From NCBI RefSeq assembly GCF_018326425.1, contig NZ_AP024601.1, positions 1,042,001 to 1,106,000 on the forward strand: DNA of 64,000 nucleotides, read 5' to 3'. This document shows positions 47,708 through 55,239 of the stretch, piece by piece; the stretch's first letter is position 1; each line of letters begins with the position of its first letter. A program made the position numbers and the translations under genes. This DNA is from Polycladomyces abyssicola (GTDB taxonomy: Bacteria; Bacillota; Bacilli; Thermoactinomycetales; JIR-001). The notes beneath the pieces were generated by a model. The model did not search any database and was not told where the DNA came from. It saw only the letters and a list, made by a program, of their open reading frames with translations.

Positions 47708-48030
47708 TGGCAAAAGAAAAAGGAAACGCACAAACCGGCAACGGTCATCGTGAAACACCGATCAAGCATATTTTGGGGTTCATCCTCTCCTTGGTCCTGA
47801 CGTTCGCGGCGCTGTGGGTAGCGTTGTATGCACCGGTGACCAAGCCGGTCATGTTGACTGCCATTCTCGTACTGGCTGTGATGCAGTTCTTCGTCCAACT
47901 GTTGATGTTCATGCACTGGACGGAGGGCAGCGGAACGTACCAAGTGGTGACCACTTTGTACGGTGTTTTCGTCGCGGTGGTGACCGTCGTTGGTTCAGTC
48001 TGGATCTTTTTCGGCATGTACGGGATTTGA
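47707..48030 (+). CDS. qoxD: Menaquinol oxidase aa3 subunit IV (QoxD), stop codon supplied by an IS
   Basis: 107 residues with three membrane helices (ILGFILSLVLTFAALWVALY, AILVLAVMQFFVQLLMFMH, LYGVFVAVVTVVGSVWIFF). The last codon ATT and the TGA stop straddle the edge of the IS605-type element: bases 48027-48030 (TTGA) are the element's end. If the element is removed, the gene reads ...ATG TAC GGG ATG TAA, so the original protein ended in GMYGM and the present one ends in GMYGI at the same length. Confidence 0.9.
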   Translation: MAKEKGNAQTGNGHRETPIKHILGFILSLVLTFAALWVALYAPVTKPVMLTAILVLAVMQFFVQLLMFMHWTEGSGTYQVVTTLYGVFVAVVTVVGSVWIFFGMYGI

Positions 48031-48200
48031 CACTCCACACGGCAAAAGCCGTGGGATTCTTGAGTGGTTAACGCCCTCAGTCCATTTCTGTTTCGGGCAA
48101 CCCTCAAGCTAGGGCTGTGTCATCAGCCCATCCCACCCGGTTAGCACGTACCCGGATGGGCGGCACACCTGTTACCAGTGTGCTAGGCTACTAACCCTGA
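48027..48200 (-). ncRNA. Predicted omega RNA (reRNA) of the tnpB element
   Basis: The stretch between the tnpB stop and the right end, which in IS605-type elements is made into the guide RNA of TnpB. It contains the terminal hairpin and TCAA end; a guide would continue into the flank, beginning ATCCCGTACATGCCGA on the minus strand, i.e. antisense to the 3' end of qoxD. Exact 5' end unknown; it may reach into tnpB. Confidence 0.6.
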
Positions 48201-49238
48201 AATGGCTTTGGCGATGTTGATCGCCCCATTCAGATCAGCATGGATAGTGTATCCGCACTGTTTGCACTTGAAGCGGATACCGCTTCTGTTCGCCTTTTCG
48301 CGATAACCGCACTTGCAGGTTTGGCTGGTGTATTCGGGATTGACGATCTCCACCCGAATACCCGCCATCTCTGCTTTGTAGCGGATCATCTCTTTCAGCT
48401 GATAAAACGACCAGGAATGCAGGTTCCGTCCAGCTTCTTTTTTTGACTTAGCTCGGTTTCGGATGTCCGTCAAGTCTTCCATACGGATGATTCCAACACC
48501 GTTGGATACCGCAAAGTTGACGATTTGACGGCTGATCTTGTGATTGTGATCTTTCATCCACCGGGCTTCTTTGTTCTTGGACTTGCGGATCGCATCGAGC
48601 TTCTTGGCTTTGCCCAGCTTCCGCCGTTTGGCGGCGTAGCGTCTGCGTATGTATGCGCATTGATTCCCTTTAAAGAACAGGGATTTGGTTCCGATGCTTG
48701 CCACCGCCAAATAGCGGAGTCCGAGGTCAATGCCCATCACCTTTTCGCCTTGGCTGGCTTCCACATCAAACGTGATCGGCAAGGCAATGAACCATTTGCG
48801 CTTCTTCTTGTAGAGCTTCGCCGTTCCTTGTTTGGCCATTCCGTCGATGATCCGATCCAGCCATTGTTGCTGATATGACCGAGCCACAACCGGCACACCG
48901 ATGCGCTTCTCAAGCATAGGGAACGACACCGTGTAGAAGTCGCCGTTTTTCTCGACTTTCAGGTTCTGATTGTTGAACGAACACCACATCTTCCTGAATG
49001 CCCGAGCTTGTTGGTGTTTCTTCTGCGATTTCACATCCCGGATCGTTTGGTTTATGATCGCAGACGGGAACTTCTCGTCAGAAAACTCCTTGAAAATCTT
49101 GCTGGTCGCCTTGTTCACGTCGGGATGAAGCAAGAGCCAGTTTGCAAACTTCGTGTTGATCTGTGTCATTCGTTCATACATGGCCTGTTTGAATTTGATT
49201 GGTTTATACAGTTCCAGCTTGAGTGTGATGGTGGGCAT
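48183..49238 (-). CDS. tnpB: TnpB RNA-guided endonuclease (IS605 family)
   Basis: 351 residues from ATG 49238 (MPTITLKLELYKPIKFKQAM); the frame opens 12 codons earlier. RuvC-like catalytic residues look intact: Asp in KVMGIDLGLRYLAVASIG, Glu in GIIRMEDLTDIRNR, Asp in HADLNGAINIAKA. Zinc finger CKCGYREKANRSGIRFKCKQ plus CGY. Cuts DNA next to a short target-adjacent motif guided by the omega RNA. Starts five bases after the tnpA remnant. Confidence 0.92.
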   Translation of the reverse strand: MPTITLKLELYKPIKFKQAMYERMTQINTKFANWLLLHPDVNKATSKIFKEFSDEKFPSAIINQTIRDVKSQKKHQQARAFRKMWCSFNNQNLKVEKNGDFYTVSFPMLEKRIGVPVVARSYQQQWLDRIIDGMAKQGTAKLYKKKRKWFIALPITFDVEASQGEKVMGIDLGLRYLAVASIGTKSLFFKGNQCAYIRRRYAAKRRKLGKAKKLDAIRKSKNKEARWMKDHNHKISRQIVNFAVSNGVGIIRMEDLTDIRNRAKSKKEAGRNLHSWSFYQLKEMIRYKAEMAGIRVEIVNPEYTSQTCKCGYREKANRSGIRFKCKQCGYTIHADLNGAINIAKAISGLVA

Positions 49239-49242
49239 CCAT

Positions 49243-49449
49243 TCACCCCCTTTTCTTCTCTTGTTCTTCCACATATTGCCGGATCGTTTCTCTTGAAACG
49301 TTTCCAGCCTGACAAATGTTTTTCACCAACTGTTTGAATCTCTCTTCCACTTGGTTTATCAACACTTTTCTGCGATAACGTGGGCAGAAAACAAAGTGGT
49401 AGTTAATCAGAGATACCGTCTTTTTGGTCCTTCTGTATGGTTGTCCCAT
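49243..49449 (-). pseudogene. tnpA: TnpA (Y1 HUH transposase) with internal deletion
   Basis: 68 residues. The N-terminus (RRTKKTVSLINYHFVFCPRY, RRKVLINQVEERFKQLV) and the C-terminus (QAGNVSRETIRQYVEEQ) are TnpA-like, but the roughly 65 residues between them, holding the HUH metal motif and probably the region leading to the catalytic Tyr, are missing in frame. It cannot be an active transposase, so the element is non-autonomous. Confidence 0.8.
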
Positions 49450-49618
49450 GTTTTTAGTTGTATCAGTATTTTATTAATACTGCAACAACTAAAAACAAAA
49501 AATGTTGCTCTAAGCGCCCTCTTCAGAGGGCACCGAGCAACGCCGCCTTTCATCCCACGATTGAAATACCCCAAGGGTACTTCCTATGGGCGCCGTGGGC
49601 TTTCAGGCGACTATTTCT

Positions 49619-49792
49619 GTAAAAAAGTTGGCCGTCCTTTCGTGAGAAAGGGCGGCTTTTTTCGTGGTACTTCGCAATCCGTTATGCTATAGTTGGGAAC
49701 TGTTTGAGAGAGGGATGCGATAACTGCCGGTGGAAGTGTTGACCGATTGACGGATTTGCCGGATGGGCGATCGGGAATCCATTGATGGGCTA
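49619..49792 (+). terminator. Original qox operon terminator (49632-49660) now behind the IS
   Basis: GCCGTCCTTTC GTGA GAAAGGGCGGC followed by six T. It lies 13 bases past the element's end, i.e. it would have been 14 bases after the original qoxD stop. The remaining bases to 49792 show nothing clear. Confidence 0.8.
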
Positions 49793-50575
49793 CTATTCCT
49801 TTTTAGCCAACCAAATCGTCCAATAATCTTGCTCGACAATTTCTTGCGTACTGCGATTACGCAAGCGTTCGCATATATATTGAACGAGATATTCCAATTC
49901 CAGATCCGATAGTTCGTGCAAAATGGACCGACCTGTTCTCGCCAAAAGTTCATCCTTGAGCTCCTCAAGACCGGTGTAGGTTTTTCTTGTCTCACTTAAT
50001 TTGTATTCGTCAATGGATCGGAAGCACGCTTTCAGCAAGGCTTTCTTCACGGTTTTGCCATCGTGTCTTCGTTCGGCTTCTATTTGAATGAGTCTTGGGT
50101 ATACTTCGAAGAAATACCCTCGAATATGATGCTCATTCGGCGGTTGCAAGGCATCCTCAATGGTGCGGCTCTGCACAATCAATATGCCGCTAGGTTTCAA
50201 TAGCCTATAGGCCTCACGGAAACACGCTTCCTAGTCCGTCAGATGGTGAATAAGTGCCCTTTCCAGAATCACATCATACTGGGAACTTGGTAAGTTCGTA
50301 TCAAGTGCATCCCCTTCGACAAACGTGATTTGGGGATAGCCCTTGCAGTTTTCTACAGCGCCTTTGATCATCTCCTTAGAAAAATCGACTCCGGTAACAT
50401 GTTCTGCACCCATCTCAGCAAATGCCTTACAGTAAATACCCCCACCGCAGCCGACATCCAAAATGTGTTTGCCTTTCACATCAACGATTTTTTGGATCCC
50501 AGACATCCAAGATGAATCAGCCCGACGTGTAGCATAGGTGAAACGGTTGTCCTTAGAATGAAAGTCAATCGGCAT
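49793..50575 (-). pseudogene. SAM-dependent methyltransferase interrupted by an in-frame amber codon
   Basis: One continuous 260-codon frame with a single TAG at 50231-50233. Upstream half: start MPIDFHSKDNRFTYATRRAD behind GGAGGAGAG, motif I HILDVGCGGGIYCKAFAEMG, motif II TGVDFSKEMIKGAV, QYDVILERALIHHLTD. Downstream half resumes EACFREAYRLLKPSGILIVQ and ends DYWTIWLAKKE. Both halves belong to one class I methyltransferase. Target unknown. Either a recent pseudogene, a sequencing error, or stop readthrough. Confidence 0.85.
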
Positions 50576-50738
50576 GAGACTCTCCTCCTCACTCGTTCCC
50601 TGCCGTTCACCGTTTAATTAGGGAAGCAAAATAAGACACCCCCATGTCACAGTTAGGAACCGTGGCCCCAAATCCCTTCACCCATGATGTTCCGATGTTT
50701 AGTAGTTTGAACTTTCATTCTAGTTGGGAAGATATGAG

Positions 50739-51779
50739 ATGTCAACCTACAACGAAAGGATGAAGCGTGTGGAAATCTCCGTTCACGATATCTTCCGGGC
50801 GCGTCACCACATCGAACATTTCGTCGATCGGACCCCTTTGGCCCCATCGGTTCCACTCAGTAATTTGATCGGGGCACAGGTGCGGTTCAAGTTGGAAAAC
50901 TACCAACGAACTGGTTCGTTCAAGCCCAGAGGGGCGATCAACAAGATGAGAATGTTGTCCGAGGAAGAAAGAAAAAGGGGTGTGATCGCCGCATCCGCCG
51001 GGAATCACGGGTTGGCGGTAGCGTATGCGGCGGGATTGGTGGGTACGTCGGCACAGGTGGTGGTACCCGAACGAACACCCAAGACCAAGGTGGCAGGCAT
51101 TCAGCGATTAGGAGCGGAACTGGTGTTTCACGGGACCAACTATGATGAAGCGGAAGAATATGCGTACCGATTGGCAGCGGAAAATGGCCGGTCATTTATT
51201 CATGCCTATGAAGACCAGCATACCATCGCCGGGCACGGTACGATCGGACTGGAAATCTTACTTGATTGGCCTGAGGCAGATGTGATCGTAGTTCCGGCCG
51301 GAGGTGGCGGATTGATCCTGGGTATCGCGATCTTGGCCAAATCGGTTCGTCCAGATATTCGGATCATCGGTGTGCAGAGTCATGCCTCCCCGCCGTGGTA
51401 CTATTCGTTCCGTGCAGGACGGATGGTGGAAGTAACGTATCGAGAGTCGCTCGCCGAAGGTTTGCATGGGGGCATCGGTCAAAAGATCTTTCCATTGGTT
51501 CTGCATTATGTCGATGATTTCGTACTGGTGGGGGAAGAGGAGATTGCCGAGGCCATGTGTTGGATGGCTCGTCAACACCATCAGAGGGTGGAGGGTTCCG
51601 GTGCCGTCGGAGTGGCTGCATTGCGTAACGGGCGTATTCCGGATATCGCCGGTAAAAACGTGGTCTGTCTCATCAGCGGGGGCAACGTGGATGACGAGCG
51701 GTTGTTAGGATTGTTGGAGGCTCAAGAAAGAGTGGAAAAAACCGCAGATCGTGGTTTATCCATAACGCCCCCCAGTTAA
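50739..51779 (+). CDS. Threonine/serine dehydratase-family PLP enzyme
   Basis: 346 residues from ATG 50739 (GGGAAG upstream; TTG 50724 and ATG 50760 possible). Fold-type II PLP enzyme: lysine in NYQRTGSFKPRGAINKMRML, IAASAGNHGLAVAYAAGL, PLP phosphate loop VVPAGGGGLILGIAILAK, ending VVCLISGGNVDDE. No ACT domain, so it is the short catabolic type (TdcB-like) rather than biosynthetic IlvA. Intact amid decayed neighbours. Confidence 0.9.
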   Translation: MSTYNERMKRVEISVHDIFRARHHIEHFVDRTPLAPSVPLSNLIGAQVRFKLENYQRTGSFKPRGAINKMRMLSEEERKRGVIAASAGNHGLAVAYAAGLVGTSAQVVVPERTPKTKVAGIQRLGAELVFHGTNYDEAEEYAYRLAAENGRSFIHAYEDQHTIAGHGTIGLEILLDWPEADVIVVPAGGGGLILGIAILAKSVRPDIRIIGVQSHASPPWYYSFRAGRMVEVTYRESLAEGLHGGIGQKIFPLVLHYVDDFVLVGEEEIAEAMCWMARQHHQRVEGSGAVGVAALRNGRIPDIAGKNVVCLISGGNVDDERLLGLLEAQERVEKTADRGLSITPPS

Positions 51780-51795
51780 GGGGGGCTAATATAAT
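51762..51795 (+). terminator. Terminator after the dehydratase gene
   Basis: GCCCCCC AGTTAA GGGGGGC stem overlapping the stop codon; short T content, so moderate. Confidence 0.6.
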
Positions 51796-51819
51796 CCGAT
51801 TGAAATCAACTACAGTATC

Positions 51820-52530
51820 TCAGCGTCTCAAACTACCGCTCTTCGGATATTTATACACCACAAAATCTTTGTGATAGATTTCTCTGAGCAACTGTTTTGT
51901 TTCTGAATCATAAAAACTGTCAACAGTGGGTAATTCCCCTCCCAATGCAACATATGTCTTTGAAAAAGGAACCTCTGCAAATTCTCCCGTCATGGTCATT
52001 TTATTGGACTGATGATGAGCAGATCTTGTAATGAGGGAGAGTGGAAATGGTCTCAAACCATGTTGTTTTTCCAGTTTGCCAATTTCTTGTTTAAACCGCT
52101 CGAGATACAGATAACGACGAACAATTGTTTCTTCTCCCTCCATATACTTGCGGAGCAATATGTGGGTCGATTGCACCATGTCTTTTCAGCTGTTTTTTTA
52201 CCCAATACAAATAAGGTTTAAATGCTATTTTCTCGTCGGGCATCGAAACTCCAAGCATCTCTTTGTGCACCACTGTAGCAATAAAAGAGCTGACGGCTCT
52301 TATATAGGGGTTTCTTACCAGTTTATAAGTTTGTTTTTTCCTTTTAATAACTGGTTAACCAGACGGTGCTGGTAATTATTTCTGTTTATATACTCAATTC
52401 TATCGTAATGAACCCAGTCATATTTACGTGGATACTTGATGTGATAAAAGAACCATTTTGTCAGGGATGTACAGCCACATTTGGCACTCCAAAACAAGAT
52501 CAAGGGAAAGGAAGGATGAAAAAGCGGCAC
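51820..52530 (-). pseudogene. Sulfotransferase-family gene broken by frameshifts
   Basis: Three consecutive frames on the minus strand join into one protein. 52530-52315: PLILFWSAKCGCTSLTKWFF, the 5'-phosphosulfate loop of sulfotransferases. Then a frameshift near 52315-52330 into LVRNPYIRAVSSFIATVVHK (the 3'-phosphate motif) down to IDPHIAPQVY, then a second shift near 52160 into KYMEGEETIVRRYLYLERFK and the family-like end DSETKQLLREIYHKDFVVYK. PAPS-dependent carbohydrate sulfotransferase by motif; inactive as read. Confidence 0.75.
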
Positions 52531-52832
52531 TGTCCTGGTATTTCTGCTGCATTGCTTGCCTGAAATACTTTAATGGGAATACAAAATAAACCTAAAGAGT
52601 TTTAGCGCATGTTCAACAAGTGTTACAAACACTTAGAACCACAAGAAGCATGCCTATGAAGTAGTACTTTGTAAACATGCGCTGACAGTACCTGTAACTG
52701 ACCTTTTACGGGTGGATATCCCAGATGTTTGCAGCAAGTAAATCAGAAAGAAACGGGATGCTCTATTAAGCATCCCGTACTGTCGTTTTATACGTACATA
52801 ACCGCTAAAGAACCAGCTAAAGGTTTTTTCCG
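52531..52832. other. AT-rich non-coding stretch with nested inverted repeats
   Basis: AGCGCATGTT (52604-52613) is repeated inverted as AACATGCGCT (52674-52683); inside lies AAGTGTT/AACACTT (about 52618-52634). A second hairpin CGGGATGCT/AGCATCCCG (52755-52778) has a T-rich tail on the minus strand and probably terminates the small membrane gene next to it. No open frame of note. Confidence 0.5.
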
Positions 52833-53108
52833 TTATGTGATGAATTCCCCCGCAATGCACCCCAATATCAAGATGCAAAGTGAAACCCAGTAAGAGACCT
52901 TGATCCTGTCCAGGCGAACCAGCCGCAACAGTCCGTCAATCAACAGCACTGCACAAACAACAATCAGCAATGAGAAATACCACGACAGCCCTGGGACGAT
53001 GTGATCCGTGAATTTTCCAATGACGAAGGCGATGGGAAGAAGGAAAGAATCGCTCAGGGGAACCGATTTTTTTAACTTAGCTATCAAAGGATTCCCTCCA
53101 ACCAACAT
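52833..53108 (-). CDS. Small membrane protein of unknown function
   Basis: 91 residues with three hydrophobic segments (FLLPIAFVIGKFTDHIVPGL, WYFSLLIVVCAVLLIDGLL, VSYWVSLCILILGCIAGEF). GGAGGG lies near the start. Not recognised. A hairpin 55 bases downstream looks like its terminator. Confidence 0.55.
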   Translation of the reverse strand: MLVGGNPLIAKLKKSVPLSDSFLLPIAFVIGKFTDHIVPGLSWYFSLLIVVCAVLLIDGLLRLVRLDRIKVSYWVSLCILILGCIAGEFIT

Positions 53109-53164
53109 AGATATATACCATCATAGATGATGAAACTTGAATGAAAAAGAGGTCCTTCCCTGCT

Positions 53165-53232
53165 ACAGACACAAAAAAAGCCAATGAAATCTACGAAGGA
53201 GTACTTCATAGACTCAATGGCTTTTTGCTTGA
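53165..53232. terminator. Bidirectional-type hairpin
   Basis: AAAAAGCCAATGA ... TCAATGGCTTTTT, an imperfect long stem with A and T tracts on both sides, at 53171-53228. Confidence 0.6.
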
Positions 53233-53269
53233 CCCTACTGCAGTTTACGGTAAAGGTCGCTTACAGGTA

Positions 53270-53420
53270 GGTGCTTTTTTTTCGTCTTGTGACTTGCTCT
53301 ACTGGACTTGGCGTGTGGTGCTAAAATGGTTGTGAAACTCCCAGTACCTGCCCCCAAATCAATAATATCTAAACCTTTAACCGGCTTGATTTCTTCACTG
53401 AGAAAGGGTTTACTAAACCA
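53270..53420 (-). pseudogene. Methyltransferase fragment
   Basis: On the minus strand from about 53408 the frame reads KPFLSEEIKPVKGLDIIDLG followed by AGTGSFTTILAPHAKS, i.e. motif I of a class I SAM methyltransferase, then loses similarity. No start codon or continuation. A leftover of a deleted gene. Confidence 0.6.
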
Positions 53421-53470
53421 ATTTTTTAGTATAGGATTTGATTAAATATTATTTATATTCTGCACAATGC

Positions 53471-53500
53471 ACAATGTACAATATCTTGTATTTTGTATAA
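53471..53500 (+). promoter_or_regulatory. Promoter/operator of the yhf-type operon
   Basis: TACAA TATC TTGTA inverted repeat (53477-53490) inside a series of ACAAT/TTGTA half-sites, followed by TATAAT (53496-53501). A TTGTAT further 5' is too close for a normal spacer, so the -35 is unclear. The repeat is a good candidate for binding by the first gene product, YhfZ. Confidence 0.5.
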
Positions 53501-53526
53501 TGACCAATTTAGAAAGGATGTGGTCG

Positions 53527-54441
53527 ATGAGAGAGGCTTTATTGCAAAAGAGCGCGATTGCCGTCATGAAATTGGCACGGGAACTGATGCCCTTGAAAAA
53601 GGGAGATAAAATCTTAACCATCTCCGATTATGTGGATAAACTGAACATCTCAAGAGGAACCATCCAAAACGCCTTCAGTTATTTAAAAAAGCAAGAAGCG
53701 GTCATATTGGAAAGCAGAGGACATCTGGGGACGTTCATAGTTGAAATCGATTATAAGAAACTGTGGGAGCTGACGGGAATTGGTCTCTTGACCGGTTCTA
53801 TGCCGCTTCCTTACTCCAAACTATATGAAGGCCTGGCAACCGGATTATATAAATCGTTTACAAAAGCTGGTTTGGATTTCAGCCTGGCCTATGTACGCGG
53901 ATCGAAGTACCGCATTCGAATGTTGAAAAAAGGGGCTTACAGCTTTGTCATCACCTCCAAACTCGCCGCGAAGCAAGCGATGGAGAAGGGGGAAGCGGTT
54001 GATATTTGCATCGACTTTGGCCCGCACACGTATTTGTCCGAACACGTCGTCTTATTTGCATCACGCGATAAAAATCGCATTGAAAATGGAATGAAGGTTG
54101 CCGTTGACTCCAATTCCTTTGATCAATATTTCATTACCCAACAGATCTGCAGGGACAAAGACATAGAGCTGATCGATATGCCTTATAACCAAATTGTTAG
54201 TGCAATAAGCGATAAAAGAGTCGATGCTGGTGTCTGGAATCTGGATGAAGTGAAAGAGAAAAAGTTGGACCTTCATTACCGAACCATCAATGATTTAACA
54301 GGCGAAACGACACATGCGGTGTTAGTTGTTTCAAAAGAGAACAATGGAATTGTAAATATTTTACGAGGTATTTTAGACCCTGTTTACGTCACCAATATTC
54401 AAAAACTGGTCGTGCGAAACCAGATGATTCCCAGTTACTAA
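53527..54441 (+). CDS. yhfZ: YhfZ-like transcriptional regulator
   Basis: 304 residues from ATG 53527; AAAGGA lies 11 bases before. N-terminal winged-helix part (ISDYVDKLNISRGTIQNAFS, then ILESRGHLGTFIVEIDYKKL) and a C-terminal ligand-binding domain resembling periplasmic-binding-protein type regulators (SKLAAKQAMEKGEAVDICID, YNQIVSAISDKRVDAGVWN). Matches E. coli YhfZ in architecture and in the genes it precedes. Likely controls this operon through the inverted repeat upstream; ligand unknown. Confidence 0.85.
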   Translation: MREALLQKSAIAVMKLARELMPLKKGDKILTISDYVDKLNISRGTIQNAFSYLKKQEAVILESRGHLGTFIVEIDYKKLWELTGIGLLTGSMPLPYSKLYEGLATGLYKSFTKAGLDFSLAYVRGSKYRIRMLKKGAYSFVITSKLAAKQAMEKGEAVDICIDFGPHTYLSEHVVLFASRDKNRIENGMKVAVDSNSFDQYFITQQICRDKDIELIDMPYNQIVSAISDKRVDAGVWNLDEVKEKKLDLHYRTINDLTGETTHAVLVVSKENNGIVNILRGILDPVYVTNIQKLVVRNQMIPSY

Positions 54442-54455
54442 AATGGAGGATATCC

Positions 54456-54815
54456 ATGGATCTGTTGCAGCAAAGAATTGATCTTCTGCATCAATCCGGG
54501 CAGATTGACGTTCAGACCAAAGAATCTTTACATAACGTCTTGCGCTTGCTGAACCAGCAATTTGGGATGGATCTGAACGAAGAAACCGGTTCGATGATGA
54601 TCACTCATCTGGCGATGGCGGTATCCCGTCAGCTGGAAGGAAAGAGCATCAAGGAAATGAACGAGGGTCAGTATTCAGAATTGCGAGATGATGGGGATTT
54701 TGAAAAAGCGAGTCATATATGGAAGGCCGTTCAAGAAGTGCTCCCTGTTCCATTTACCACCGCTGAAAAGCAGTATATGTTACTTCATCTGGCTGCTTTA
54801 TTAAAACAAATCTGA
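54456..54815 (+). CDS. yhfY: YhfY-like PRD-domain protein
   Basis: 119 residues behind GGAGG, 14 bases after yhfZ. A single PTS-regulation domain with conserved His in MMITHLAMAVSRQLEGKSI and KQYMLLHLAALLKQI. PRDs are usually phosphorylated by PTS proteins; here the domain stands alone without DNA-binding part, as in E. coli YhfY. Suggests a phospho-signal input into the pathway (inference). Confidence 0.82.
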   Translation: MDLLQQRIDLLHQSGQIDVQTKESLHNVLRLLNQQFGMDLNEETGSMMITHLAMAVSRQLEGKSIKEMNEGQYSELRDDGDFEKASHIWKAVQEVLPVPFTTAEKQYMLLHLAALLKQI

Positions 54816-54842
54816 TCATGGAAACGTGAAGGAGTGAAATAG

Positions 54843-55205
54843 GTGAAAAAGATTGTTGTAGGTGGTTATTTGGAAAAGGAAAAGATCGCTGAGATGATCA
54901 AGGAAATCGGCAAAGATCAAGTGAGTTTGGAGATTAAGTCTGACTTCGAGGCGGCGATGGCAGTAAAAAACAACCAGGCTGATTATTATTTTGGCGCATG
55001 CAATACCGGCGGCGGAGGCGCACTTGCCATGGCCATTGCCATGCTGGGAATGAATCAATGCGTGTCCGTATCGACTCCCGGAAAGATGCTCAGCGACGAA
55101 GAGATTCTTCAAAGCGTTAAAGACGGCAAAAAAGCGTTCGGCTTTACGCCGCAACATGCAGAGCAAGTGATTCCTGTCATTTTAAATGCAATTTTAAACG
55201 GATGA
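54843..55205 (+). CDS. yhfU: YhfU-like protein (DUF2620)
   Basis: 120 residues, GTG behind AAGGAG. Small alpha/beta protein: MKKIVVGGYLEKEKIAEMIK, then NNQADYYFGACNTGGGGALA with a Gly-rich loop, ending AEQVIPVILNAILNG. Function unknown in all members I know. Directly precedes the membrane protein YhfT, so it may be its soluble partner (inference). Confidence 0.85.
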   Translation: MKKIVVGGYLEKEKIAEMIKEIGKDQVSLEIKSDFEAAMAVKNNQADYYFGACNTGGGGALAMAIAMLGMNQCVSVSTPGKMLSDEEILQSVKDGKKAFGFTPQHAEQVIPVILNAILNG

Positions 55206-55239
55206 ACACTGAATCATGTGAGGGACCGGAGGGATTCAA

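Larger units (their letters stand above)
48027..49618 (-). mobile_element. IS200/IS605-family element with intact tnpB
   Basis: Minus-strand element of 1592 bases. Left end (plus-strand high side): the minus strand reads TTTTTTAC then AGAAATAGTCGCCTG, so it is inserted 3' of TTAC, a known IS608-type target. Right end: hairpin CACGGC AAAA GCCGTG (48038-48053) and terminal TCAA on the minus strand. No terminal inverted repeats or target duplication, as expected. Left-end hairpins: GTTGCTC ... GAGCAAC with inner GCCCTC/GAGGGC at about 49502-49543. It carries an internally deleted tnpA and a full tnpB. Confidence 0.82.
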
